Below are positions 1 through 12,198 of a stretch of 64,000 nucleotides of DNA, one piece after another. Position 1 is the stretch's first letter. Each line of letters begins with the position of its first letter. The stretch is taken from the NCBI GenBank assembly GCA_026874595.1, contig CM049314.1, forward strand, positions 77,018,300 to 77,082,299, in the 5' to 3' direction. The position numbers and the translations under genes are program-made. The notes beneath the pieces are model-generated. The model was not told the DNA's origin and ran no database searches. It saw only the letters and a program-made list of their open reading frames with translations. Origin of the DNA: Sipunculus nudus (Eukaryota > Annelida > Sipuncula > Golfingiida > Sipunculidae).

Positions 1-330
1 ACTACAAACATCCTTAAACCTGAAAGGGGTAAACTACCCATTCTCATTCGGAATAAAATATCACCAGAACATGAGTTTGACACCGTCTACATACCATAAC
101 CGCTAATTAATGGTAAATTATTAGATCACGTTTAAATATTTCCCTAAACTGCTGCACAGTTTTTTTTTAAATCTATATGAAAATTCTTCAGAAGCAAGAA
201 TTCAGACAAAACCGCTTACACAATGCCTCCCGCTTTATAAAGCTTTAAATTCTTAATACATGAAAGGCAGAAATATTGCATGGAACAGTCATGCATTATA
301 ATGGTGGATAATACATAACAACTGTGTCTC
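1..330. repeat. Upstream spacer of GPCR copy A, duplicated elsewhere
   Basis: This is non-coding sequence. Positions 1-170 resemble 16690-16850 in the same orientation, for example in the shared stretch around the words CCGCTAATT and ATGGTAAA. Positions 220-300 (around CCTCCCGC and the TTAATACAT stretch) resemble 22725-22785 and 51755-51840, which lie just upstream of GPCR copies B and C. It is therefore the upstream part of the tandem duplication unit. No open reading frame of note is present. Confidence 0.7.
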
Positions 331-337
331 ATGCGTC

Positions 338-341
<4 letters not shown>

Positions 342-374
<33 letters not shown>
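342..374. repeat. (GA)n microsatellite
   Basis: A nearly pure GA dinucleotide run lies about 400 bp upstream of the intact GPCR start codon. It is absent from the aligned upstream region of copy C. Confidence 0.9.
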
Positions 375-379
<5 letters not shown>

Positions 380-538
380 CGCGCGCAACAGAGAGAGACC
401 CTCAAACAGATCCACATGTAGGATTCAACAGTGCTTTACTTATTATATTACAGTCATATTGCAGAAGACTTTACCAGGCGCAGTTTAATAGATGTCCTGG
501 CCTTTGTTTTTGACATAGTTATTAAGCTTTCGTTTTCT

Positions 539-764
539 TTGTATTTTCAGAGACACGAGACTACGTCTGCCGGTTGACGAACCTGGGGGTTATCTGAGCC
601 AGAGTTTCCTATGATGTTCATATAAAGAGCTCTCCAGACAAGAAATCGTCGGGTTATGCCGCTGCCAATCTTTGGAGAGAAATATTTAAGATGCTGTAGA
701 GAGAGGTCTTCTGAGATCTAGCCGTATTTATATAACGTTCAATAACGTTCTTAAATAATCCACC
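539..764 (+). promoter_or_regulatory. Probable 3' splice acceptor and 5' UTR exon of GPCR A
   Basis: A pyrimidine-rich stretch ending TTTTCTTTGTATTTTCAG (AG at 549-550) looks like an intron acceptor. The following 214 bases to the ATG at 765 would then be 5' UTR in the same exon as the whole coding region. The segment is clearly related to 56060-56284 upstream of pseudogene C, where the acceptor AG has become AT. Seen in sequence: the acceptor-like tract. Inferred: that it is used. Confidence 0.5.
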
Positions 765-2054
765 ATGGGAGATAACGCGACTATATTTCGACCAACGAGC
801 GGGCCGACGACACTCTCGTATTCCCTAACTCAGCGCCTTGAAGCAACGTTCACAAATGCATCCAACTGCAGCTTTAACTGCTCAAATTTCACACTCTACG
901 AGTCTTTCGACTGTTGGGGCCACAGCGACAGACCAGACATTCAAGTCATATTAATTTTATATTTGGTGTTTATCATTATCGGCGTGCTTGGTAATACACT
1001 GAGTGTATTGGTGTTTTCGTCTAAAGATATGCGGAACGTCTCGTCGCATACCTACCTCCTAATTCTGGCGTGCTCAGACATGGGGTATCTATTGAGTGTA
1101 TTTTTCGTCAAAGGCCTTCCGGGTTTCCGTTGCTCCTTTCATTTCAAATCAATTTTTGATCCTCACAATAGGAGTGCCTTCGGTTGTATCTTTTTCCAGT
1201 TCGCTATGGACTTGTTTTCTGATTTTTCATCCTGCTTGATTTTGGCGTTTACCATTGAACGTTTTCTCGCTGTTTATAAACCCGCCTACTATAGACAGGT
1301 CTGCACAACGTACCGCGCTAAAATGACGTCATTTATACTTTTCAACGTCATTACCGCCTTGATACTCCCCTATCACGTGCTTTTCATGGAAATCATGCCT
1401 TCAGAAAATATCTGTGTAATAAGCAATGATCATCAACAACTTTTCAGCACACTGTACTTCACCGAAGCCACCACTTTTAGAATACTACCCGTGATACTAA
1501 TCGCAGTTTTCAACGCAATGATAGTGTACCACTTCCGCAGAACGAGCATGCGTACTTCGCTCCGTCATTCTACCGCGGAAAGAGTGGCAAAAAGGAACGA
1601 AGCCAGGAAAAGACTGACAAAAATTCTTTTTCTCGTGTCTAGCACCTATATTATATCGTACTTACCGAGCCTCATACATTTTCTCCTTTGGAAGATGTAC
1701 CGACATGAGGTCATACTGCTTGATGATGTCAGAATGACCAAGTCCAGGGAGTACGTCAATTTACTTTATATAATGCAGTTTGCAATTAATTTTTTCCTGT
1801 ACACAGTCAGTGGACCACTATTCCGGCAGTCACTGATCAAGCTTCTGGGTTGTGAGCATTGCTGTAAATGCTGTTTTTCACGAGGTGTATGTTGCTGCAG
1901 GACTGTTTCGAGGCAACACAGCCTAGTACAGACTGATCAGTCTGTCAAAGATGAACTTAAAGGCACTAAATCCACAGGTTCTGTAGAAGGCTCGGCACTC
2001 AGAAGGAAAGAATGCAATGGATGTCAGTACCAAGAGATTGCTTCTGAAATGTAA
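765..2054 (+). CDS. Rhodopsin-like (class A) neuropeptide-type GPCR, intact single coding exon
   Basis: A 429-residue seven-transmembrane receptor. The predicted helices are at about 60-86 (N77 in GVLGN), 95-117 (D105 in LACSD), 141-170, 186-209, 237-257 (P242), 283-309 (P301) and 329-351. C141 and C217 can form the usual disulfide. The DRY motif reads ERF (165-167) and the NPxxY region reads NFFLY (342-346), as in FMRFamide-receptor-like invertebrate GPCRs. The CWxP motif of helix 6 is reduced to SYLP and the helix 4 tryptophan is missing. The N-terminus has several N-glycosylation sequons (N4, N31, N38, N41). The tail has a cysteine cluster at 363-378 that is suited to palmitoylation. The start is well supported: CCACCATGG context with an in-frame TAA three codons upstream. 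The likely role is peptide sensing at the plasma membrane through G proteins. The ligand is unknown, and a TRH- or FMRFamide-receptor-like assignment is only a family-level guess. It is the only unbroken copy of three in the window. Confidence 0.9.
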   Translation: MGDNATIFRPTSGPTTLSYSLTQRLEATFTNASNCSFNCSNFTLYESFDCWGHSDRPDIQVILILYLVFIIIGVLGNTLSVLVFSSKDMRNVSSHTYLLILACSDMGYLLSVFFVKGLPGFRCSFHFKSIFDPHNRSAFGCIFFQFAMDLFSDFSSCLILAFTIERFLAVYKPAYYRQVCTTYRAKMTSFILFNVITALILPYHVLFMEIMPSENICVISNDHQQLFSTLYFTEATTFRILPVILIAVFNAMIVYHFRRTSMRTSLRHSTAERVAKRNEARKRLTKILFLVSSTYIISYLPSLIHFLLWKMYRHEVILLDDVRMTKSREYVNLLYIMQFAINFFLYTVSGPLFRQSLIKLLGCEHCCKCCFSRGVCCCRTVSRQHSLVQTDQSVKDELKGTKSTGSVEGSALRRKECNGCQYQEIASEM

Positions 2055-4733
2055 ATTCAATATTCTGTGACATCTTTAAAATCCGCATTTATGCGCTGTG
2101 AAAATGAAACTCGTTAAAAAAAGAAACACACTCATAAGAAACGTAAGCAAACGCAAAATCGCTAAACCTAATTAATATCAATAACTTACGTTGAGCAAAC
2201 AAGGGGTGTAATGGATGGCAATAACTTCCAAAATTAGTAAGTTTGTTCAGAGAGACGGTATTTTCATTAGTTCTTTACGAAAAATGAGTGGTAGGACCTT
2301 GATGTCATATGTGTTGTGACACAATTATTTAAGTAAAGATCACAGAGACTTTTTGACGGGGACGTATGTGTTTAGGATTCTGGTGCAGCGGCCAAGGTGA
2401 TGCGTTCAGCGTACCGACAGGTTAACAGGATCCCCGAGCTTCTTATCGCTCCTGGGAGATTCATTGGCGTTGAATTAAAGACCTATCTATTCATTCATAA
2501 CAACAATTTTTACCCGGGAGATGTGGATTATTTTACCTGCAAGCTACAGCAATGAGCAGTAGATGTTGATATAATGACTTTTAAAAGTATGCATTGCTTT
2601 CCGGGTTTAGTTTAAAATGAGAATTACTTAGGCCAAATTTATGCCTGGAGCCAACAAGGACACGAGACACTAATATTTCAAAATGTTAAAGAGGGCAAAT
2701 TAATCAGTGCTCTACAATGGCAACGTATTACAGAGGCACCGATCTAACATTCCTGTGTTCATTTCAACGTGTCAATTTAAAAATGTGATTTTTTTTCATT
2801 GTCCAAGGTGTTATTAAATTAAAAACAATTTTAATTCAAGACCAAGTTTTCTTCCTCAAAATCTTGCTTCTGAGCAATTTTAAGAACTATATATTAAAAG
2901 TTTGACATTTATTGAATAACTGCTGGTATTATATTTTCAAGGATGGAATTTTGTGAAAGGATCATGTTTATAACATGACTAAAATTCCTTCATCACTCTT
3001 GTAATTTAAATTATTAATCATATATTTGAAGTATTTTGGCCTTAATTATTTCTGTGCCTCTTGATGTTGAAACATGTATTCGTCGTGAAGCACTTTGTAC
3101 AGAATTTGTACAGTAAAATTGTTATAATATCACATAATTACCCGTTTTGAAGAATTGTGAAATGCATGGATGCCAGCTGTCTGTAAGGCTGAGTTTACAT
3201 GACTCAGCAAGAGTGATTTATTTTTCACATATAATTTAGTAACTTTATATATGCAAAAATTGCCGAGATTGTATATTTCATATACTTCAATATCTTCATA
3301 ATTAAAGATTTAAGAAAATTTTTAATTGTACATAAATTGTCAATCAATTATCTTTAATTATTTCAGACGTACATATATCTATGGAAATAAGAAGGTTCAA
3401 GGTCGTCCGCCAAGTATCCACCTTAACAAAACTCTTTATTGAACGCAGCGTTCGATCAAATATACATTCGTTGATGCCTGGACAATAACCAAGGGTAACA
3501 TATACCACAACACATATGGTATATATTCCACAAATGACATTTGTGTAAAGCAGGTGTATTTAGTGCCCATATCTGTGCTTATACATTTAGATCAATATTA
3601 AATCACCTTGATAATCTTTTTCCATATTAGGTTTATTTGTATTTGTCCTCTCTCTCTCTGTTTCGAGCTGGTACACTATATGGTTCAGTAAATGAATCAA
3701 TATCAGACTTAGCACATTCCAAAAGTGTTAGGGGTATCGTCCGGACTTTAAGTCAACAACATTGTTTTAAGATGAGATGTATAATTCTTTAGCAAGAATG
3801 AAAGAATATATATTGGTCTGTTTTAACAACAGTTCATAGATGCATGCACTGAAGCTACAAAATATCTTGTAAATCCTGTAAATACTACCAGTCCAAAAGC
3901 TTAAAGTGAGTCTGTTATCATGGCATGGTTTACGTACTTAGGGTGTCAAGGCCCTTTGAGTCACATACAAACAATAATCCCTTTTCACAAAATCTTTTGG
4001 GGGCGACGGTTATATTTGATATAACAAAAGTGTAATGACGAATGTCAGACGAAACTTACTGTTTTTCTCGAATATAGTAAGAAATGCACGAACAACAAGA
4101 GCGAATTAAAGAAATTAAAACACAAAAGTGCAAAAATATAAATTACACTGTCTTTATCACTTATACAATGTATATTTTGATTCCTTGGAAACTGTACTGT
4201 TATAAAAGCCAGAATTATCATCAAACTTTACAATATGCCCTTGGTATAATGAATTAATATTAGTCGTATCATTAGCGGGTGGGGCACGTGTTTGAACAGT
4301 TCTGGAATTAAATATTAGAGTCCCTGCATATTGTAACTACAAGCAAAAAAAAAAAAATAAAAAAATAAAAGGGTTTCAGGGTGCTGACTGAAAAATTGCA
4401 AGAAACCTAAACCGATGTTCTCAATTGTTGACTTTGGGTGTCTGATTATTTCTGTTCAAATTATGTCAGTCTCATAAGATCTAATAGAAATAACAACCGA
4501 AAAATTCATATTTATTCTGATATGGTAATAGTTATTATAAAGTTCTGACAAAAAGTAACATTATTTTAATTACGGGTATACATCATTCAGGTTTATTGTA
4601 TCTTTCACAGATTTTTAAAGGATAATCTTTTGACATTTGCAGAAAAAGAAAAATATATATATATATATGATATGCGATATATTTTATATAAGACAATATA
4701 AGCAATTAAGGGAATTTTATGTATCAACTAGTG
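2055..4733. other. Downstream flank of GPCR A, no gene seen
   Basis: AT-rich sequence without a convincing gene. Much of it is paralogous to 57460-60530 behind pseudogene C and, in part, to 23970-24985 behind pseudogene B. For example, the stretch near 2380-2480 matches 57860-57990, and 3060-3180 matches 58590-58700. This shows that the duplication unit includes several kb downstream of the receptor. Confidence 0.7.
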
Positions 4734-5188
4734 CAGTGATGTAGTCGAGTCCAAACAATCCGAGTCCGAATCCAATTTCGAGTTCTAAGATCCTTGTTCA
4801 AGTTAACCTTCTTCGAGTCCGAGTCATTTTGTCCAAGTTCGAGTCAAATGCAAATATCCTAAAAATAGAAATATCAGATTATCAGATATATTTTTAGTTC
4901 CTTCACACATGCTTGTATTATAATGATTAATAGCATGTAAAGCTCCCGATGCTGAAAAAGGTTTGATATAGTTGCTACAGTTATGTAGCATATATTAATA
5001 GCAGTAATTTTGTAACATATATTAGTATTTCTCACATGTCCTTTTCTTTATAATATGAGTTATCTTATTTGACTCGAGATGGACTCCTGTCCTTACCCCC
5101 CCGAGTCCGAGTAAAATTCCGAGTCCAGGACCCTCGAGTCCAAGTCCGAGTCCCTGAAAAGAGATCGGAATCGAGTCCTGCATCACTG
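4734..5188. mobile_element. GAGTCC-rich non-autonomous element with CAGTGATG ends
   Basis: The 455 bp element begins CAGTGATGTAG and ends with the inverted form CATCACTG. It is filled with variants of GAGTCCGAGTCC. A related, degraded copy sits at the paralogous position in unit B (about 24990-25372), a longer one at 30460-32175, and an end-less fragment at about 44125-44250. Unit C lacks it at the corresponding place. The CAGTGNTG-type ends are hAT-like, but the flanking 8-mers (AACTAGTG and AACACATT) do not match well, so the family call is tentative. The open stretch at 5069-5251 is just the repeat read through. Confidence 0.55.
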
Positions 5189-5379
5189 AACACATTTGAA
5201 TGGAAAAGGTTAATGTTCTGTTTAGGGTTATATTTTTGTATAACGGGTTAAGTTCACAGAATCAGAAAAAAGTGGTCCTTAAAGTTAAAAGGAATAATGC
5301 ATATTGTACAATCTGAAACCTGTGTCCCCATTAATCTTATGGCAGCAACTATCTGGCCAACATAAAATCATTCGGCAAC

Positions 5380-5640
5380 TTAAAATATTCTTTTATAATT
5401 GCTGACGCGTGACTCGATCTATCGTCTGTTCCGAGACACCAGAGTGGCGCCCATGGGCGAATGTACATTTTATCCTTACCGATCGGCCAGTCAACGGCAA
5501 TTTGCACATTTCCTGCATTGTCACTTTTATGAAGTCTTTACCTCTCGGTTTGTCGATAATTGTGCCTTTGTCACTCTCCATAACCTGATAACAAGGAACA
5601 AATTTCATCAAAAGTAATTCGTACACATTTTGGTAATATT
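5380..5640 (+). promoter_or_regulatory. Conserved promoter-like segment, remnant in unit A
   Basis: This segment is well conserved in three units (also 25660-25830 and 60880-61040), more visibly than its surroundings. In units B and C it leads into a CRE palindrome and then the MLSVITS exon. In unit A the sequence jumps from CATCAAAAGT straight to sequence that lies behind the exon in unit B. About 440 bp including CRE and exon are missing, with AAAAGT at both sides of the gap in the B copy. Open frames here on both strands are not conserved in the other copies. Confidence 0.5.
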
Positions 5641-5689
5641 TGGTCAAAATTGTTAAAAACGATCCTGAATGATGATACACGTGTTGGTG

Positions 5690-7900
5690 CAGGAATGCGT
5701 TCTGTGAGTGTTTTCTAATAAAATAAGCTACTCATAAACTTTGTTTAAATTCATCTTTTTTAGACGAGCTGGTATGTGAATGCAGCTTCCAACAGAATTG
5801 TAGTCTACAAGTTTGCGGTTTATTGTTATGTGACGAATTATAAGGGTTATTATGTTTCATTCAAGAAGGGATTTCTAAAATTACTTCGATGTAGCAAGGG
5901 ATGCACTTTTCTTGAATCCCTTTAATTGACAGGGTTTGCTTTGATATGATATATTTAGAATCTTGAAAATTTGAATTTTTTATATCAAGGGTCGCTTTTC
6001 TGTTTTTAGAGAGATCTATGTAAACATTTGATGTCTATTTACTAAAGATAATCCCTTGGTATCAGAAAACGCAAATACCTTGTTCTTTTTTGTTTGTATT
6101 TACGTTGGACTCCGCCAAAATAATCCAAACATTCAACAAGGACATCTTGTGGCTCGTCTGACGAAGTAGTATTTTGCAAAGGGCATTTTGCAAACTGTGA
6201 TCTTTAAAATTTCGCATATATGCAGCCTGCCACCTCAGGTAACATGTTTTTTTTCTGTTTGTTAATATGACTGTGTCGGTTAACAAGCCTTATTAAACTT
6301 TTCATAACAAGAACTACCTAGAGATCATTTATATGTAGACAGAATAGCCTATAAATTACCTACTTTATTTAGAAAAATGGGTAATCTGCTAGCTCAAAGA
6401 GGCTATTTGAGTAATTTATCAGGGTTGTCAATAGCTGTGGATCTAGGTGGTCGAGACAATACATGCGGAAGCCTTAATGTCGATGAACACCGTACAACAA
6501 TTAAAATGTCACTAGAACGCCCAAGGCTTTAATGTTTTATAAAAAAAAACCTGCTGGACGTTACGCAATCGGACTTGCTTTATGTAAAGATGGAAACAGA
6601 CGACGATTAGCGACTCCATTTCGATAACTGATGAATGAACGTGCCCTGCTTGTCAATTAAAAACCTTTGTAAGTGACAAAACCAGTTGTAGTCTCACAAG
6701 CTTTGCGAGTTGTTCCCAATTACATTGGGTCAGACCATGTTTTAAGAAACTGTTAAATGATATCTTGGATTTGCGGAAACAGAAGTAACATTTCTAAGCA
6801 AGAAATAAATATGTTTAAATGCGTAAACCATCAATGATAGCATTCTACAAAAGCAATTACGACATTGTGAAAGTTGTGTCCCTTGTTATATTTGTTGTAA
6901 TTTGTTTGTAATGTTTAAACAAACATTGTATTTCACAAAATTATTCATTTTTTTCCGGCCGGCTGCGCGAATGTTGTCTTTTGAACAAAGACGATTATGA
7001 ACATTCGAGATCGTAAAAAATAGGCCTAATACACAAATAAAAATACAATTAAACCATACAAACGCGACCACCTGAGGGACCAGGCAGAGTGGTCGTGTTA
7101 GCGGGGTTCGTCGTGTTAAAGGATGCTTGTATATCAGTCCGCCGTTATTAACGCAGGAGATAATATGTGTATTTCAAGTTAATGTTAAGTTGTTGTCCCT
7201 GTTTAATTTAGAATTTAAAATACAAAGAACCCTAATAACAAACATAAATATGATTCAAAAGTGTTATTCCCATTGAAATAAAACACTCAAATGTAACAAA
7301 TAGTTGGAGTGGAAGTCATTCCTTCAGCACTGGACTTAACACGAAGATGATCTGTTGTCGAACACGTAGTGAGAACAGAATGAACACATCAAATTCTAAG
7401 TGATATTTAAATGGTTTCTGCTCGATCATTGAAATGTGATTTGTCACATTTTTACTTTACCTTAATGTACTCACCTGAATGCATGCGTGTGGTGTCAGTT
7501 ATGTTTGCCAAACTCCTTTTTAAACAGTAAATTAAAATTCTAACCTAACAACCGTACTAAATACACCCAATGTAACGGACCAAGGAGTCCAATATCTATT
7601 GAAGCGCATATTTTGGTTTACAGGTTGGGCGACATTTTAATTAAACCTAACTATTGCTGGGAAGAAGAAAGCGGGATTTCCCACGTGCCCGGCTTATTAA
7701 TCACGGGCTATTATCTAAATCAAAGCTGGGCGATGAGCGTGTCGTCTGCTCAACGGGCCGCGGTCGCCACGGGCGAGTGGTAGTCATCCGGGGGCTCATC
7801 TGAAGGCCGGAACCAAGAAAGGTGGTCGTTGGTCGTGATAGCGGGATCGTCGTATTAAATGGATGGTCGTCATGCGGGAGTTCACAGTATACTATTTATA
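5690..7900. other. Duplicated spacer, no gene seen
   Basis: Positions 5690-7060 align with 26320-27430 of unit B, which is intronic in the candidate gene described there. Two related stretches, about 7078-7125 and 7808-7862, share a GTGGTCGTG...AGCGGG...TCGTCGT...TTAAA pattern in direct orientation and may be ends of a decayed element. Exon 2 of the candidate gene appears to have been lost from this unit. No coding region is supported. Confidence 0.5.
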
Positions 7901-9867
7901 TAGACCATAATTTTCATTAGTCAGACAATGAATATTCATGTATCACAAAACTCGAAAGCATGTTATTTTTGCGATCTTCAGAGATCCGGCCTGTACACAT
8001 TTTTTTATATATATTTAAGATTTAAAGGATTCACCCATGTCAGAAATATAAATAAAATATACACTGGGTTGTTCACTTTCCTGGAATCAGAAGCCAAGAA
8101 GGATATATAGCATTGTCTGCACAAATTCATATATTTCCCGTGTTAAAGTAAAAAATAAATATGTTGATAAGCTTGTCAGTTCAATATTGTGCATTCCCTT
8201 GTCGGGCAAGCATTAGTTGATACATTTCAATTATTTTATTTCCAATGATTTATGTAATTTTTTTTATCTTAGGTTTATGGCTAAATACAAATGTATTTAT
8301 TAGTCTTTAAAATTGATCAGTTAAAACCTCCTTAATATGTGAATGCTAGGTTATATGTCATATAATAAGTTTTATATTGTATTCTACGATATTTCCTAGT
8401 TCTTTCATTCTGGTATATGTTCAATGTAAATAAGTCACTTTTATCATACTGTCCTTCTTGATAATATTTACAATGTTTTACATTGTAACCATTGTATTTC
8501 CAATAAAGAGCCCAGTGGCAGATCAGACAAATCAGTCTGGTCGGTATATAAATTTCTTTAATTAAATAAAAAGAATAGTAAACACTGATAAATAACAAAG
8601 GATTCGCCGTATACCCTACATTATATAGTTGATAGCGCAGAAATGGATGAGCAAACTCTTATATTACTTTGTCTATGCTCATTTGCTTAATTTTACTAAA
8701 ATGCATATTTCAGCATTTCTTGAAATAAGTTTAGTAGATTCATATCTTTATACGTCCCTGAAAGGAAATGATGTTAATTTACAATTACCATTTGAATCAT
8801 TAATCAAATGAAAGTGAAAATATGGATAACCGATTGATTTGGAGGCCCTTTAGGCTTTATCATTTAGGGAAGGTATTGCTGTTAACGCGGCAAGGAGTTT
8901 ATGTTTTAGCGTTGGTTTATTTGTCTATTTGTGTGTCTGTCTGTTAGCAACATTACACGAAAAAGTAATTAACAGATTTAAATGGAATTTTCAGGATATA
9001 CCGGTCACGATACAAGAAACAATTGTTTTAATTTATGGTGATCCGGATTACCATTTGGGTCCAGGAATTTTAAATATTGATCGCATAAGCAGAAACGGCG
9101 TACGCTGGTTTACATGCTGTGTTGTCTCTTTACACGTAAAAGGTGATTTTTCATTTCAAGGAAACTAGTTTCTGCGGACTTTTTGTCACGTGGCACGCTT
9201 ATTTACGAAGTGCGCAACTGAAATATTACTTCGGCCAGAAAGGTCTTAACCAGAAGTCACGATGTTGATCAGCAGGGTGTCACTTTGTCCCGAAAAAAGC
9301 AAAAAAAGTGCAGAACCAAGGACACCAGAAGTAATACTTCCTGCACAAATGTATACATCATTCTTGAAACTTGTTCACAAGGAGTGCTTACGTTAACACA
9401 GGAGAAATGTGTTTTTTTTACAAAAAATATATCTTATTTTTGTAATATTTTAAAAAATATTTGATATCAATTAAAAGCTTTATTTAACTATGATAATGTT
9501 TTAAATGACCTTTTTTCTATGGGTTTAATACTGACGCTGCAGGTATGTAAGATAATGGAGGAACAGGGGGGGGCTAATACGTGATGCGGTTAACACGGAT
9601 CTAGATTCATCACCTCAACTGAAGATCAGGCATATAGAGATGCGGATAATGGGACTTTGCCCGCGGTCCTTCCATCCCCTCCATAATTAACCCCACTACA
9701 ATTCAGTTCTGAATAGACGACGGCTCTGCACTTAAGTTTATACTGCATGGTTTTCCCCTCTGGAAGCAAGCGGAGCAGAACTTCTTAGAAATAACCATTT
9801 GAGCGCAGATGGTCAAGTAGGGGAATTTAATCAGATTCAATAGACAAAAGTATCTTCAAGTATAATA
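7900..9867. other. Duplicated spacer with no supported gene
   Basis: The stretch aligns with 45650-47900 of unit D and in part with 39100-40140 of unit E. An example is the shared segment around 8340-8530, matching 39895-40135 and 46268-46440. Short open frames here (60 to 88 codons) are not kept in the paralogues, so they are not called. Confidence 0.55.
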
Positions 9868-10075
9868 CTGGACGGACAGAAACTAGAAGAAGTGGATTTG
9901 TTTAAATATGTCGATATATCTGCCCTGACTGAGGAAAGTTACAGTACTGAGGAGATTGTATGCGTACTGAAAGAGCAACACTATCAGCCCCTCTGGTCAG
10001 ACCGTCAGGTCAAGGATAAATGCTACCGGAAGATTCAGCGCATCCAACAGGCAAAACTAAGGACTAAAAATTTGG
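9868..10075 (+). pseudogene. LINE reverse-transcriptase C-terminal relic
   Basis: The translation contains DGQKLEEVDLFKYV followed by STEEI. This corresponds to the DGQKLEEVDxFKYLG...STEEI signature near the end of many non-LTR retrotransposon reverse transcriptases. It is a fragment of roughly 70 codons with no upstream RT domain. Paralogous relics lie at 18440-18650 and 48135-48340, both with stop codons, and a shorter piece at 40150-40250. It was therefore part of the ancestral unit before tandem duplication. A 42 bp related piece occurs inside the neighbouring hAT-like element at 10363-10405. Confidence 0.6.
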
Positions 10076-10085
10076 TAGACGTAAA

Positions 10086-10975
10086 TAGAGGTTCCCACCG
10101 GACTTTGCGGTCCGGTCCATCACATGAGTGGTCTGGTCCTGGTCCGGTGCAGCTGTACGCAGTCTTGTCTAGTAGGTAGAGCGGTCTAAGCGCTCCGGTC
10201 AATTATTAAAATATCATAAGGAATTTATTAAAATTGTGATTTTTTACACTGCTTCCATTCTATATATTTTCCCCCATGAAATATATTTGTTCAAATATAA
10301 TAATAAAAAAGCGATTATCACATACACAGGAAACCATGCAATAAACATAATATTATAAGAATAACGGCAGTACTGAGGAGACTGTATGCGTAGCGAGAGA
10401 GCAAGATCCATTTTTAAAAGGACGTGGGGCGGGCTTATAAAAAAGAAGTTGCTGGACGGGGAAACTGCAGGTTGAAATTTTAAATTATAGTGATTAGAAA
10501 TTAAATTTGATTTGGTTTATGTGCGATCTGAAAATAGAAATCATTAATCTTATGTAAACGATTTAATATATAGACTCTATATAGGTCTATGTATTGAATG
10601 TATTTAATGGATAGAAAGTGTTCTTATTATACTTTGATACACAGTGATACAACACAATGTTAGCTTAGCAGGAATATTTATTTAAATGCTGAACATGTCA
10701 CCTCAATCATAAGTTGGTTACAAAAAGAAACCGTTACTGTAACTGAGTGAGAGAGAAAAAAAAATGATACACTAACACCATACCAACGCCATTGCGTTGC
10801 TTTAGATACATATTACGTAGCCAAAGAGTCTTTCTTTGAGAGATAAATTGCACCTTGCACCTCACAAATATTGTAGGTTGAAACTTTATCCAAAATGTCA
10901 TCGGTTCAGCTTAAAGTATTTAAACATTAGGTTAAACGGTTCGGACCGGTCTGAGCGGTCTGGTCAGCACCTTTA
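10086..10975. mobile_element. Non-autonomous hAT-like transposon, 8 bp TSD
   Basis: The element is 890 bp long. It starts TAGAGGTTCCCACCGGAC and its right end, read inversely, starts TAAAGGTGCTGACCAGAC. Both ends carry repeats of the type CGGTCCGGTC. It is flanked by the direct repeat GACGTAAA (10078-10085 and 10976-10983). The paralogous sites at 40250-40280 and 48330-48360 have no insertion there and continue as GGCGTAAATGAACAG. No transposase frame is visible inside. The 8 bp duplication and TA(G/A)AGGT ends fit the hAT superfamily. Confidence 0.75.
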
Positions 10976-10983
10976 GACGTAAA

Positions 10984-12198
10984 TGCACACAAGTTCTGGT
11001 TGACAGCAAACTCTGATAGAAATCTTAATCATAGGCCCGCTTTGTCCGGGTATATGCCTTTGAATGGAACTTATCAAAACTTTTGTCTAATTCAAGTTAG
11101 ACACCAAGGGACACCAAACCCAATGGATCAAAATAAAAATGTTAAGGGTCTTCCTCGGCCTGAACCTTCACAAGGGTTCATGGAACACGGTTCAGTGGTA
11201 TGCGTAACCCTAAAACAGACATTAAAGCAAACAAACTTACAAATCAATAAAAAAAATGACTAGACAAGGTCCAAAGGTTCACTTATTTGGCGGTCACAGA
11301 ATAAAGCTTTCCATTATATCTGAGATTTTTTATAAAACTGGCCATAATATTCTTATTCTTTGATGGCTGTAAGACTTACCTGTCGGAAAGCTGTCACCTG
11401 TTTTCCCAGCCAGAGCAAGATTCTATAAGCTTACCCTGCCAGGTGATTTCGAGGTGTTCTCGCATTTACCTACGTGCTCAGATTACATTTGGTAGTTCCT
11501 TGGTCAGTGTCACTCTTTTTGCAGATATTGCACTGATCAGCATTTGGATAACAGGTGCGACCAAATGTGTAAAATGAGATTTGCATGCGACCTTATGATA
11601 ATAAACAAAAAGTGGAACATGTTAGGACAGGATGTGAATTGCGTTGGTGCGTCACTTTCTTGACCACTAATTATTTAAGTATACTAATAAGTAGAATGCT
11701 TTGTTAAAATCAAAGTTAAATAACCTCAGGTGTTCAAATTCAATTAACTGTATATATAATTATACAAATATAGAGGAATTAAATTTCTTTACATATTTTT
11801 ACTTCTACGTAGTTTCGTGCAATACGTTGTTTTACTAATCAGGTAAACGTTTTTTTAATCAGATAACGCTATTATTAAGCTCCTGTCCCATACCACTCTA
11901 GCTATTGCAGAAAATATCTCGTGTCACTAAAATATAATACCAGAAGGTTGAAACCTTTATGTAACTCATCCAACCATTACTAATTTTCTCACCTTCCTAA
12001 GTCTTTCCGACTTTGACCTAGGTCAACACCATAAAATTCATGCCCAGGGCGAAAAGAAATACCAGGTGCAAATCTATAGGGACATTGTGGAAAGAAAACG
12101 CTTTACAGTGGGCATAAAGAAATATAAAGTAAAAAAGTTAAAAATATAAAAAATAAAATATTATTTGTAAAAAAATTATTAATGGTTTTGCACTGTAG
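10984..12198 (-). other. Duplicated segment with decayed cysteine-rich exon (minus strand 11391-11567)
   Basis: This is paralogous to 18700-19530 and 40260-41270. On the minus strand it reads an acceptor-like TTATTATCATAAG, then a frame with CYPNADQCNICKKSDTD, two stops, and finally CCGACAG followed by a perfect donor GTAAGT. Intact-frame relatives are at 18876-19095 and 40649-40845. In this unit the frame is broken, so it would be an exon relic. Confidence 0.35.

Noticed and set aside
2380-2480. Possible tRNA-derived SINE head (TGGTGCAGCGGCC..GGTTAACAGGATCC)
   Set aside because: The B-box does not match well and there is no tail or target duplication. The paralogue at 57860 does not improve the match.
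5069-5251. 60-codon open frame with many R, V and P residues
   Set aside because: It is the GAGTCC repeat of the transposon read in frame and has no gene-like features.
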